Assembly: GCF_030150285.1 (NCBI RefSeq)
Contig: NZ_JASLGE010000020.1
Span: 124,001 to 188,000, forward strand
Direction: 5' to 3'
Source: Pseudomonas sp.
GTDB lineage: Bacteria; Pseudomonadota; Gammaproteobacteria; Pseudomonadales; Pseudomonadaceae
Length of the DNA: 64,000 nt
Part shown: piece by piece, positions 1 through 8,413 of the stretch
Numbering within the stretch: position 1 is the stretch's first letter
Layout: each line of letters opens with the position of its first letter
Made by a program: the position numbers and the translations under genes
The notes under the pieces: model-generated
Database searches by the model: none
Told to the model about the DNA's origin: nothing
Seen by the model: the letters and a program-made list of their open reading frames with translations, nothing else

Positions 1-123
1 GAAGAAATTGTTGAACCCGGCGAGCTGGACCCGACACAGATCCACACCCCTGGTATCTACGTCGACCGGGTCATTTGCGGCACGTTTGAAAAACGCATTG
101 AACAACGCACCGTGCGCAAATAA
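1..123 (+). CDS. 3-oxoacid CoA-transferase subunit A, C-terminal end (partial)
   Basis: The frame is open from the first base of the window and ends at TAA 121-123, giving the last 40 residues. They include IHTPGIYVDRV, typical of the C-terminus of the alpha subunit of succinyl-CoA:3-ketoacid / acetoacetyl-CoA transferases. This subunit pairs with the product of the next gene, 34 bp downstream, to move CoA between an acyl-CoA and a 3-oxo acid. The start lies outside the window, so the exact substrate class cannot be judged. Confidence 0.85.
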   Translation, partial: EEIVEPGELDPTQIHTPGIYVDRVICGTFEKRIEQRTVRK

Positions 124-157
124 TCCGCCACTGGCCCGAACAAGAAGGACACACCCC

Positions 158-817
158 ATGGCTTTAACCCGCGAACAAATGGCTCAGCGCGTCGCCCGCG
201 AAATGCAGGACGGCTTTTACGTCAACCTCGGCATCGGCATCCCGACCCTGGTGGCCAACTACATTCCCGACGGCATGGAAGTCATGCTGCAATCCGAGAA
301 CGGCCTGCTGGGCATGGGCCCGTTTCCCCATGACGATGAAGTCGACGCCGACATGATCAATGCCGGCAAGCAAACCGTTACGGCTCGCACCGGCGCGTCG
401 ATTTTTTCCTCGGCCGAGTCCTTCGCGATGATTCGCGGTGGCCATATCGACCTGACCGTACTGGGTGCGTTTGAAGTCGATGTGCAAGGCAACATCGCGT
501 CCTGGATGATTCCCGGCAAATTGGTCAAGGGCATGGGCGGCGCAATGGACCTGGTGGCAGGCGCGGATAATATCATCGTGACCATGACCCACGCGTCCAA
601 GGACGGCGAATCCAAGTTGCTGTCCCGTTGCAGCCTGCCACTCACCGGCGCGGGCTGCATCAAGCGCGTCTTGACGGACCTGGCTTACCTGGAAATCGAG
701 GACGGTGCGTTTATCCTCAAGGAGCGCGCACCGGGCGTGAGCGTGGAAGAAATCGTCAGCAAAACCGCTGGCAAATTGATCGTCCCTGACCACGTGCCGG
801 AAATGCAATTCGCGTAA
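158..817 (+). CDS. scoB: 3-oxoacid CoA-transferase subunit B
   Basis: This 219-residue protein is the beta subunit of a class I CoA-transferase that activates acetoacetate-type 3-oxo acids. The motif SENGLLG places the family's catalytic glutamate at about Glu47, the residue that forms the glutamyl-CoA thioester. The ATG at 158 is preferred over an in-frame upstream ATG at position 8, because that one lies inside the subunit A gene. AAGAAGGA lies just upstream. A ketone-body role fits with a 3-hydroxybutyrate dehydrogenase further along the window (45647-46417). The symbol atoA would be equally defensible. Confidence 0.92.
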   Translation: MALTREQMAQRVAREMQDGFYVNLGIGIPTLVANYIPDGMEVMLQSENGLLGMGPFPHDDEVDADMINAGKQTVTARTGASIFSSAESFAMIRGGHIDLTVLGAFEVDVQGNIASWMIPGKLVKGMGGAMDLVAGADNIIVTMTHASKDGESKLLSRCSLPLTGAGCIKRVLTDLAYLEIEDGAFILKERAPGVSVEEIVSKTAGKLIVPDHVPEMQFA

Positions 818-932
818 CCGGCACGTTAACTGTCGGCCTCAGTCGAAACGAAACGAGGCACCGTAAGCGGATGCGGGCAAATGACTGGCACCGTCCGCCC
901 GCAACCGCGAACGGACGGTACCGTGCTGTTGT

Positions 933-1481
933 TCAAGCCGCCACGTATTCCTGCGTGCTGACCACTTCGGCGTAAGCGAACGCCAAGGCAGCCATTAGCG
1001 TGTTGTGCACGTGGGCTGCCGGGATGGTGTGGCCTTTGAATTCCAGGTCAAGGGTTGCGCACGCGTCGTGCACCACCGTGACCTTGTAACCCAGATCAGA
1101 CGCCGCCCGGGTCGTTGCATCGATGCACATATGGCTCATGGCACCGACGATGGTGACGTCGGTGATGCCGTGTTTATCGAGGATGGACGAAAGGTCGGTC
1201 TTCAAAAACGAGTTGGGGAAGTGCTTGACGATGACAGGCTCGTCGCCCTGCGGCAGTACGGCGTCCATAAACTGCACGCCCGGGGTGCTGGCGTTGAACA
1301 AGGGCGAATCAGGGTCGCTGGATTCATGCCTGATGTTGATCACCAGGTCCCCCGCACGCCGTGCACTGTCGATCACCCGCACGGCATTGGCCACCGCCTC
1401 CTCAATGCCAACCAACGGCAGATTGCCGGTGGGCAGGTACTCGTTTTCCAGATCCACTACGATCACTGCATGCTTAGCCAT
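933..1481 (-). CDS. isochorismatase-family cysteine hydrolase
   Basis: A 182-residue alpha/beta hydrolase of the isochorismatase superfamily. The family triad is visible as Asp10 (VVDLENEY), Lys86 (VIVKHFPNSF) and Cys119 (SHMCIDAT). A nucleophilic cysteine points to amidase, nicotinamidase-like or related amide/imide hydrolysis rather than true isochorismate cleavage. The substrate is unknown. It is divergent from the AraC-type regulator at 1585, with 103 bp between the starts, a common layout for a hydrolase and its own regulator. Confidence 0.85.
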   Translation of the reverse strand: MAKHAVIVVDLENEYLPTGNLPLVGIEEAVANAVRVIDSARRAGDLVINIRHESSDPDSPLFNASTPGVQFMDAVLPQGDEPVIVKHFPNSFLKTDLSSILDKHGITDVTIVGAMSHMCIDATTRAASDLGYKVTVVHDACATLDLEFKGHTIPAAHVHNTLMAALAFAYAEVVSTQEYVAA

Positions 1482-1584
1482 CGTTCACCTCGTCATTGCG
1501 AATGGGAGTTGCCAGGCCATTCTGGCGCGTTTAACGTGCAGATTCGAGTGTCGTAATCGACACCAATCACGCCGGAACCGACAT

Positions 1585-2559
1585 ATGACACCCCAGCCGC
1601 ACCTCGACATTGGCATTCTCCTCTACCCTTCGGCACAGCAGGCCGCTGTGCTCGGCATCACGGACTTGCTGTGCCTGGCCGGACGCCTCGCCGCCGGGCA
1701 ACAAGGCTTGGCGGTGAACCCCGTAAGGGTCAGCCATTGGTGCCTGCCCCAACACGGCGACCTGCCTGAATGCGTGTTTGACACACAGCCGCAAGCGACA
1801 GGCCACTTGGCCGCGCTAATTGTGCCACCCACACTCGACCCGCCGCTGGATAAGCCCCTGGCTGCCCGGTTGGCCCCTTGGCTGCAGGTTATCCACGGCC
1901 AGGGAACGCTGCTGGGCTCGGTGTGTGCCGGCACGTTCTTATTGGCCGACAGCGGTTTGCTCGACGGACGTAAGGTGTCTATTCATTGGGCACTGGAAGC
2001 GCTGTTTGCGGCGCGATTTGGCCACATTGCCCGAGACACCGACCAACTGCTGATTGATGACGCCGATATCATCACGGCCAGTGGTTTGATGGGCTGGACC
2101 GATCTGAGCCTGCGCCTGGTGGACCGTTTGCTGGGTTCGGCCGCCATGGTGGCGACCGCACAAATGCTGCTCATCGACGTACCGGGCCGCGAACAGCGTC
2201 ACTACAGCGGGTTTGCCCCGCGCCTGAACCACGGCGACACGGCTATTCTCAAGGTGCAGCACTGGTTACAGGCCACCAATGCGCTGGATGTTGCATTGCC
2301 CAGGCTTGCCGATGAAGCCAACCTTGAACAACGCACCTTTCTTCGTCGCTTTCAAAAAGCCACCGGCATGACCTCCTCCGAATACTGCCAGCGACTGCGC
2401 GTAGGTCGGGCCCGCGCCATCCTGCAACAGGGTGCTCACCCCATCGAGCAAATAGCCTGGGATGTCGGTTACGCCGACCCCAGTGCCTTTCGCAAGGTGT
2501 TTACCCGCATCGTCGGCCTTTCACCAGGGGCTTACCGACGCCGTTTCAACCGGTCGTGA
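1585..2559 (+). CDS. GlxA-type AraC family transcriptional regulator
   Basis: A 324-residue protein with an N-terminal DJ-1/PfpI-like domain (about residues 8-175) and a C-terminal AraC helix-turn-helix pair (about 225-320, ending GLSPGAYRRRF). The elbow-type sequence GSVCAGTFLLADSGLLDG places a cysteine at about 114. The same frame stays open upstream, but only the ATG at 1585 starts at the conserved DJ-1 fold. Its divergent partner, the cysteine hydrolase at 933-1481, is the likely target. Relatives regulate quaternary amine or amino acid catabolism; the effector here is unknown. Confidence 0.88.
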   Translation: MTPQPHLDIGILLYPSAQQAAVLGITDLLCLAGRLAAGQQGLAVNPVRVSHWCLPQHGDLPECVFDTQPQATGHLAALIVPPTLDPPLDKPLAARLAPWLQVIHGQGTLLGSVCAGTFLLADSGLLDGRKVSIHWALEALFAARFGHIARDTDQLLIDDADIITASGLMGWTDLSLRLVDRLLGSAAMVATAQMLLIDVPGREQRHYSGFAPRLNHGDTAILKVQHWLQATNALDVALPRLADEANLEQRTFLRRFQKATGMTSSEYCQRLRVGRARAILQQGAHPIEQIAWDVGYADPSAFRKVFTRIVGLSPGAYRRRFNRS

Positions 2560-2580
2560 TGGGCATCACAGCGCTTGAGC

Positions 2581-2616
2581 GTTAATGGACCGCGAGTAAG
2601 CTCGCGACCCATTAAC
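2581..2616. terminator. hairpin between convergent genes
   Basis: A 16-bp inverted repeat (GTTAATGG..CGCGAG against CTCGCG..CCATTAAC, two mismatches, 4-nt loop) lies between the convergent AraC gene (stop 2559) and binding-protein gene (stop 2641). There is no clear T-run, so it may act as a bidirectional transcript end or be a decayed REP. Confidence 0.5.
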
Positions 2617-2640
2617 GCCGAAGCTGCCCGCGATAGTGAG

Positions 2641-3690
2641 CTATTTAGTCGCCCAGGCGTTGAAGCGCTCTTCGAGTTCTTCACCGTGATCCACCCAGAA
2701 AGCCACATCCATGGACAGTGCCCCTTCCAGGTTTTGAGGGGTGGTGGGCACCCATTGCGCCAGCTTGGGGTCTAGCTTTGCCGCCGCTTGGGTATTGGTG
2801 GGGCCGTAAGGGATCTGTTCGACGTACTTGACCTGAGCGTCGGGTTGGTTGGTATACGCAATAAACCGCTTGGCCTGATCGACGTGTTTGGAGCCCTTGA
2901 TGATTGCCCAGTAGTCCATGCCATACAGGCTGCCGGGCCAGACCACGCCCAAGTGGCTGCCGCTTTGCGCCGCCGCTGCAATACGCCCGCTGTAGGTCGA
3001 GGTCATGACCACATCCCCGACCGTGAGCCATTGCGCCGGTTGTGCACCCGCCTCCCACCACTGGATGTAAGGCTTGAGTTCGGTCAGTTTGGCAAAAGCA
3101 CGGTCAACCCCCTGCGGGGTGCTTAACACCGAATACACGTCCTCGACCTTTACCCCGTCGGCCAGCAAGGCGAACTCCAGGTTGTACACCGCACGTTTGC
3201 GCAGGCCACGCTTGCCGGGGATGTTCTTCACATCCCAAAAATCGGCCCAGGAGGTCGGTGCCCGGGCGAGTTTGTCGGTGTCGTACGCGATGGCCACGCT
3301 CCACACCAGCGCGGCAGAACCGCACTCCTGCGCCGCATCGGGAATCAACTGCGCATCACCGCCCAGGGTGTTCCAGTCGAGCCGCTCGTACATGCCCTCT
3401 TCACAGCCGCGCATCAGGTCCGGGCCTTCGATCTGCACCACGTCCCAATCGACATTGCCGGTGTCGACCATCACCTTGATTCTGGCCATTTCACCGTTGT
3501 ATTCACTCTGGATCAGCTTCGTGCCGTCTGCTGCGCTGAACGGCTGGAAGAACGCCACATCCTGGGCTTTTTGACCCGCCCCGCCATACCCGACGACAAC
3601 CATGTCCGGTGCGGCCTGCGCGCTACCCAGGCCGCAGGCCAAGGATAAGATCAACGGATAAAAGCCATGCTTGAGCGTATTGGACTTCAT
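2641..3690 (-). CDS. periplasmic solute-binding protein, spermidine/putrescine type (orphan)
   Basis: A 349-residue extracellular binding protein of the PotD-like class. The first ~26 residues form a signal peptide ending in SAQA. The mature part has features of the family such as DWDVVQIEGPDL, WADFWDV and a C-terminal FWVDHGEELEERFNAW. No ABC permease or ATPase gene lies beside it, so it must work with components encoded elsewhere or act as a sensor. It is divergent (215-bp gap) from the flavoprotein at 3906, which hints at uptake of that enzyme's amine-type substrate; this is inference. Confidence 0.85.
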   Translation of the reverse strand: MKSNTLKHGFYPLILSLACGLGSAQAAPDMVVVGYGGAGQKAQDVAFFQPFSAADGTKLIQSEYNGEMARIKVMVDTGNVDWDVVQIEGPDLMRGCEEGMYERLDWNTLGGDAQLIPDAAQECGSAALVWSVAIAYDTDKLARAPTSWADFWDVKNIPGKRGLRKRAVYNLEFALLADGVKVEDVYSVLSTPQGVDRAFAKLTELKPYIQWWEAGAQPAQWLTVGDVVMTSTYSGRIAAAAQSGSHLGVVWPGSLYGMDYWAIIKGSKHVDQAKRFIAYTNQPDAQVKYVEQIPYGPTNTQAAAKLDPKLAQWVPTTPQNLEGALSMDVAFWVDHGEELEERFNAWATK

Positions 3691-3905
3691 CAGTGGTTCC
3701 TCTTGCAGGTATCACCGAGCAAGGGCTGCGGTGATCCTTTTTTATTGTTAGTGAGGGGTGCCCCAGGTGTGGGTGCAGGTCGAAATTACGCAAGGCTCAT
3801 TAAAAAAACAAGTTGATTTTTTACTGAGGGTAAATTTCTATAGCGCAATAATAACAACGCCGATCGGGCTTTTTTCTCGCCACGGCTAGCCTGGAGCACC
3901 GCACC

Positions 3906-5867
3906 ATGCCCACATCCCCCGCCGGGTTCACGCACCTGTTCGAACCGCTGCACATCCGTGGCAAACGCCTCAAGAACCGCATCATGTCCAGTGGGCATGA
4001 CACCTCGATGCCCACCGACAACCGGGTCAACGAGCAACTGATTGCCTACCACCGGGCACGCGCAGAAGGCGGCGTAGGCCTGATCGTGCTGCAAGTGGCC
4101 GGGGTGCATGACAGTGCGCGCTACACCTCCCATGTACTGATGGCCACCGACGACGCCTGCATCGAGGGTTACCGAAAACTGGCTGACACCTGCCACGCTC
4201 ACGGCACCGTCGTGCTGTCGCAGATTTTCCACCCTGGGCGGGAGATCATGGAGTCCAGCGATGGCTTGCTGGCCGTCGCCTACGCGCCGTCATCGGTGCC
4301 CAATGAGCGCTTTCGGGTTATGCCCCGTACGCTTGACCAAAGCATGATCGACGAGATCGTCGCCGGTTATGGCGCTGCCGCCCGGCGCTTGCATCAAGCC
4401 GGGCTCGATGGCGTTGAAGTGGTGGCCAGCCACGGTTACTTGCCGGCGCAATTCCTGAACCCGCGGGTCAACCTGCGAACCGACGGTTACAATGGCGATG
4501 TGCAGCAGCGCCTGCGGTTTTTGCGCGAGGTGATTGCTGAAGTACGGGCGAACACGGACGACACCTTCATCATTGGCTTACGCATCAGCGCCGATGAGCG
4601 CGACGCTCAGGGGCTCACTGAAGATGAGTCACTGGCGGCCGTCACCGCCCTGCAGCAAGACCTGGATTACGTGCATATCGTTGCCGGTACGTCGGCCTCC
4701 CTGGGCGGCGCGGTGCACATCGTGCCGCCCATGGCCATCGACGCGGCGTACCTGGCGAAAGAGGCCGGTACGTTCAAGGCCAGCCTGTCGATTCCGTTGT
4801 TCGTTACCGGGCGCATTAACCAGCCGCAGGAAGCCGAATTGATTCTCGCGCGCGGCCAGGCCGATGTGTGCGGCATGACCCGCGCACTCATCTGCGACCC
4901 GCAAATGCCCAACAAGACCGATGCCGGGCGCAGTGAAGATGTACGCGCCTGCATTGCCTGCAATCAGGCGTGCATCGGGCATTTCCATAAAGGCTTGCCG
5001 ATTTCCTGCATTCAGCACCCCGAAACGGGCCGTGAGTTGCTATTCGGCACGGTGCAACCCACCACCACCCGCAAGCGCATCATGATCGCCGGAGGTGGCC
5101 CGGCCGGGATGAAAGCGGCCGCCGTTGCCGCCCAGCGTGGTCATGATGTGACCCTCTACGAAGCCAGTTCACAGCTCGGCGGGCAGGTGCTGCTGGCCCA
5201 GTTACTGCCCCGGCGCAGTGAGTTCGGGGGGGCCAGCACCAATTTGCAGCGGGAAATGACATTGGCAGGCGTGAAGGTGGTGCGTAACACGCGGGTTGAC
5301 CTTGCGCTGGTTGAACGGGAAAAGCCGGATGTGGTGATCGTCGCCACTGGGGCCGAACCTTATTGGCCGGCGTTTGAGCGCGGCGGCGATTTACAGGTGG
5401 TGGATGCCTGGCAGGTGCTGCGCGACGAGGTCAAACTTGGCCGCTCCGTGCTGGTGGTGGACTGGCGCAGCGACTGGATCGGCCCGGGCATTGCCGAGCG
5501 TTTGGTGCGCGCCGGCCATCAGGTGCAACTGGCGGTCAACGGTACACATTGTGGCGAAAGCCTACCGCTTTACGTGCGCGACCATCTGGTGGGTGAGTTG
5601 CACCGCCTGGCCATTACCGTCACGCCCTATGCCCGCCTTTACGGCTGCGATGACAGCACGGTGTATATGCAGCATACCGCCAGTGGTGAGCCGATCCTGT
5701 TCGAAGACATCGACACCCTGGTGCTGTGTCAGGGGCATCAGTCCGTGGACACCTTGGGCGACGAATTGCACGGGCGGGTGGCGTTCCACCGCATTGGTGA
5801 CTGTTTGGCACCGCGCACGGCCGAAGAAGCGATTTATGAGGGGTTGAAGGTTGCCTGGGCGCTTTGA
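3906..5867 (+). CDS. NADH:flavin oxidoreductase with 4Fe-4S and FAD domains (2,4-dienoyl-CoA reductase / dimethylglycine dehydrogenase-like)
   Basis: A 653-residue enzyme with three parts: an Old Yellow Enzyme FMN barrel (about 5-335), a cysteine cluster for one 4Fe-4S centre (Cys349, Cys352, Cys356, Cys368) and a pyridine-nucleotide/FAD Rossmann part starting with GGGPAGMKAA near 395. This is the layout of trimethylamine dehydrogenase, FadH and the N-demethylases for dimethylglycine and N-methylproline. An orphan polyamine-type binding protein upstream and an XRE-cupin regulator downstream favour catabolism of a small N-methylated amine or betaine over dienoyl-CoA reduction, but the substrate cannot be read from the sequence. 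Confidence 0.85.
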   Translation: MPTSPAGFTHLFEPLHIRGKRLKNRIMSSGHDTSMPTDNRVNEQLIAYHRARAEGGVGLIVLQVAGVHDSARYTSHVLMATDDACIEGYRKLADTCHAHGTVVLSQIFHPGREIMESSDGLLAVAYAPSSVPNERFRVMPRTLDQSMIDEIVAGYGAAARRLHQAGLDGVEVVASHGYLPAQFLNPRVNLRTDGYNGDVQQRLRFLREVIAEVRANTDDTFIIGLRISADERDAQGLTEDESLAAVTALQQDLDYVHIVAGTSASLGGAVHIVPPMAIDAAYLAKEAGTFKASLSIPLFVTGRINQPQEAELILARGQADVCGMTRALICDPQMPNKTDAGRSEDVRACIACNQACIGHFHKGLPISCIQHPETGRELLFGTVQPTTTRKRIMIAGGGPAGMKAAAVAAQRGHDVTLYEASSQLGGQVLLAQLLPRRSEFGGASTNLQREMTLAGVKVVRNTRVDLALVEREKPDVVIVATGAEPYWPAFERGGDLQVVDAWQVLRDEVKLGRSVLVVDWRSDWIGPGIAERLVRAGHQVQLAVNGTHCGESLPLYVRDHLVGELHRLAITVTPYARLYGCDDSTVYMQHTASGEPILFEDIDTLVLCQGHQSVDTLGDELHGRVAFHRIGDCLAPRTAEEAIYEGLKVAWAL

Positions 5868-5969
5868 GGCTGCTTTATACTCCGGGCCTTGGTCAGCACC
5901 GCGCTGACGACCACCTTCAGGCGTCAGCGTGCCCGGCACGCGACGCCAGCATCCGGTTCGGAGCACGTC

Positions 5970-6587
5970 ATGAGCAACCGCAGCAACCCGTCTCCAGACA
6001 GCGCCACGCCCGCTCGGCAGAGCGGCGCAACCGAGTCGCACTTTCTCGGCACACGCATTCGCGGCCTGCGCAAACGCCGGGGCATGACCCTGGCCACACT
6101 GGCCGCCATGAGCGAGTTGACGGCGGGTTATATCAGCCAACTCGAACGTAACCTGGCCTACCCGTCCATTGCCGCCCTGTTCAATATTGCCCGTAGCCTG
6201 GGAGTGACCATTCAATGGTTTTTCGCCAGCGAAGCCAGCGCCACTCCCGAAGACAGCGGCTATGTGGTGCGCAAGAACAACCGCATGAGCGTGCATTACG
6301 AAGACGGCATCGTCGACCAACTGCTGACCCCACAGCCCAATCGCCAGCTGGAAATGCTGCATTCGCGTTTCCCGCCGGGAACCTACAGCCAACAGAGCTA
6401 CAGCCATGAAGGTGAAGAAGCCGGGTATGTGCTGTCCGGTTGTTTTGAGCTGTGGGTCAGCGACCGCCATTTCCAGTTGGGTGAAGGCGACAGCTTCAGT
6501 TTTTCCAGCCAGGAACCCCATCGCTACGGCAACCCCGGCGAGGTGGATGCCGTGGTGGTCTGGGTGATTACCCCGCCGACCTTCTAA
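5970..6587 (+). CDS. XRE-cupin transcriptional regulator
   Basis: A 205-residue protein with an XRE helix-turn-helix (about 25-80: GMTLATLAAMSELTAGYISQ) followed by a small cupin domain (about 120-200: HEGEEAGYVLSG, GEGDSFSFSS). Regulators of this design sense a small metabolite in the cupin barrel and control the neighbouring catabolic gene. The ATG at 5970 has GGAG 8 nt upstream; an upstream in-frame ATG at 5889 only adds a non-conserved tail. It follows the flavoprotein by 102 bp on the same strand and probably controls it. Confidence 0.88.
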   Translation: MSNRSNPSPDSATPARQSGATESHFLGTRIRGLRKRRGMTLATLAAMSELTAGYISQLERNLAYPSIAALFNIARSLGVTIQWFFASEASATPEDSGYVVRKNNRMSVHYEDGIVDQLLTPQPNRQLEMLHSRFPPGTYSQQSYSHEGEEAGYVLSGCFELWVSDRHFQLGEGDSFSFSSQEPHRYGNPGEVDAVVVWVITPPTF

Positions 6588-6769
6588 CGCCCTGGGTTCT
6601 GTACGGGGCGGCATCGTTCAAGCGTCTTCCGAGCGATGCCTTCATAAATATTTACTCATAAACCAGTGTCATTAATGACCGCTCAGACGCCCTGAAACTT
6701 CTATCCTGTCATTAACCATGCAAGTGGTTACACCTAAATTTTTAAAGTTTCACAACAAGGACGTTACTG

Positions 6770-7510
6770 ATGGACACGCTAATAACATGCTGCCAACGCG
6801 CAAGCATTGATCCTTCGGCTTCTTATGAAACAGCCATTCAGGAAAATCCGCTGAATGATCACAGTCGTTCAGGCGAGCGTAAAAAAATATCAACCGGCCA
6901 CTTCTCTAACTATTGGGCACGTGATCGAACCTTGACGATAGGTTTTTATGACTCCGTGACACAGGAAAACAAAGAACTGATTAAAACAGCGGCATTGGAC
7001 TGGCAACCTCATATCAGCCTTACCCTGAGCTTTATTGAGGGTACCCGGGCCGATATCCGTATCGCAATGCTAGCGCAATCGAGTACTTCACAGTTGGGAA
7101 CCGATGCATTATTGATACCCTACGAAGAACCCACGCTAATTATAAAAAACTCATTGAGCGGTGATCGATTGAGCGCAATAGCCAGGCATGAATTCGGTCA
7201 TGTATTGGGGCTACGCCACGAACACCAACACCCGGACTCAAATATCCCTTGGGACCTTACAAAAATTTATGACTACTATTTAAATCATGCCAACTGGGAT
7301 AGACAAACCGTTAACTTCAACATGCTTGACAAATGGCAACCCCACCCGCTGTTTCGCACCGTGTACGACACCACTTCAATCATGCACTACCCCATCCTTA
7401 ACGCTGTCACCCTCGGTGATTTTAGTGTGGCTCGCAACTTTAACCTTAGTGCGCGGGATATCATGAAAGTCTCGCGAATTTACCCCAAGCCCAAACCTGC
7501 GGTTTTATAA
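6770..7510 (+). CDS. astacin-like zinc metallopeptidase (M12 family)
   Basis: A 246-residue protein with the extended zinc motif HEFGHVLGLRHEH. His140, His144 and His150 are ligands and Glu141 is the catalytic base. It is followed by a Met-turn TSIMHYP (Met205, Tyr207), as in astacins and related metzincins. No signal peptide or membrane segment is visible, and the N-terminus MDTLITCCQ is unusual. By eye, base composition is clearly AT-richer than the genes around it, and the upstream region is AT-rich too, which suggests horizontal gain. Neighbours are yqaA and a VgrG-like gene, so a delivered effector role is possible but unproven. Confidence 0.8.
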   Translation: MDTLITCCQRASIDPSASYETAIQENPLNDHSRSGERKKISTGHFSNYWARDRTLTIGFYDSVTQENKELIKTAALDWQPHISLTLSFIEGTRADIRIAMLAQSSTSQLGTDALLIPYEEPTLIIKNSLSGDRLSAIARHEFGHVLGLRHEHQHPDSNIPWDLTKIYDYYLNHANWDRQTVNFNMLDKWQPHPLFRTVYDTTSIMHYPILNAVTLGDFSVARNFNLSARDIMKVSRIYPKPKPAVL

Positions 7511-7812
7511 GAGTAGCGGCTGTCCGAATGATGCCTGCAACCGCCTGACACAACAAAAACAGCCATGACGGTCTCTGCTGACAGACTGAGGCCGTCAAGC
7601 ACAAGACTACTGACCTTTCGAACTTAAGCACCAGAACGGTCGCCCTGGCGTTACCCCACCACTGCCCTGCTTTGCGCTTGGCTCTCGGTATGTTTCAGCC
7701 AGCCGATCATCCGTTCACCCCAAGCGATATCCGATGCGTCCCGTAAGGTTGGCGCTTCAGGCCCGTCAGGCTTTAGAGTAGCGGCCTCTTTAAAACCGCG
7801 GGCGACCCTTGA
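7511..7812. other. intergenic region without a gene
   Basis: No convincing coding frame. It holds an inverted repeat at about 7568-7597 (GACGGTCTC against GAGGCCGTC, one mismatch), which could end the metallopeptidase transcript. An 11-bp direct repeat AGAGTAGCGGC (7510-7520 and 7775-7785) brackets most of the stretch. Confidence 0.4.
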
Positions 7813-8250
7813 GTGTTCGAGTTCACCAGCTATTTGGGGCTGTTTCTGGCCGCCTTCGGGGCCGCCTCCCTACTGCCCATGCAGTCGGAAGCCGTGCTGG
7901 TGGCGATGCTGCTGTCCGAGCGTTACGCCGTTATGGTTCTGCTGGTGGTGGCCACCCTGGGCAATGTGCTGGGCTCGGCCCTGAACTGGTGGCTGGGGCG
8001 TTCGGTCGAACGTTTCCGACATAAGCGCTGGTTTCCTGTCAGCCCCAAAAAACTCGATAAAGCCCAACAGTTTTACGGGCGTTATGGCCGCTGGTCACTG
8101 CTGCTCAGTTGGATGCCCGTGATCGGCGATCCCCTGACCCTGATCGCCGGCATCATGGGTGAACCGCTGTGGCGCTTTCTGTTAATCGTGACGGTGGCGA
8201 AAGCCGCCCGCTATTTGGTGTTGGCGGCGATCACACTTGGCTTGGCATAA
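7813..8250 (+). CDS. yqaA: YqaA/DedA-like small membrane protein
   Basis: A 145-residue inner-membrane protein of the VTT (SNARE-associated) family, with about four hydrophobic segments. Landmarks are LPMQSEAVLVAML, GNVLGSALNWWLGR and FYGRYGRWSLLLSWMPVIGDPLTLIAGIM, all typical of YqaA. The start is GTG at 7813, as no ATG fits; a ribosome binding site is not obvious. DedA relatives act in membrane lipid handling, but the role of YqaA itself is poorly known. Confidence 0.85.
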   Translation: MFEFTSYLGLFLAAFGAASLLPMQSEAVLVAMLLSERYAVMVLLVVATLGNVLGSALNWWLGRSVERFRHKRWFPVSPKKLDKAQQFYGRYGRWSLLLSWMPVIGDPLTLIAGIMGEPLWRFLLIVTVAKAARYLVLAAITLGLA

Positions 8251-8413
8251 ATGCCTGACATGCAATTCTGCTAAATTCCCACGCCAATTTAATGTCTTGC
8301 ACAGACCAGAACGGATACGTACTACATCCTCGTTTCATACAAACTTGCACACTAGCGCGACCAATGCCCTTACGTTTTGTTACATCAAAACAGCCGTTGC
8401 GCAAGGAGCTTCC

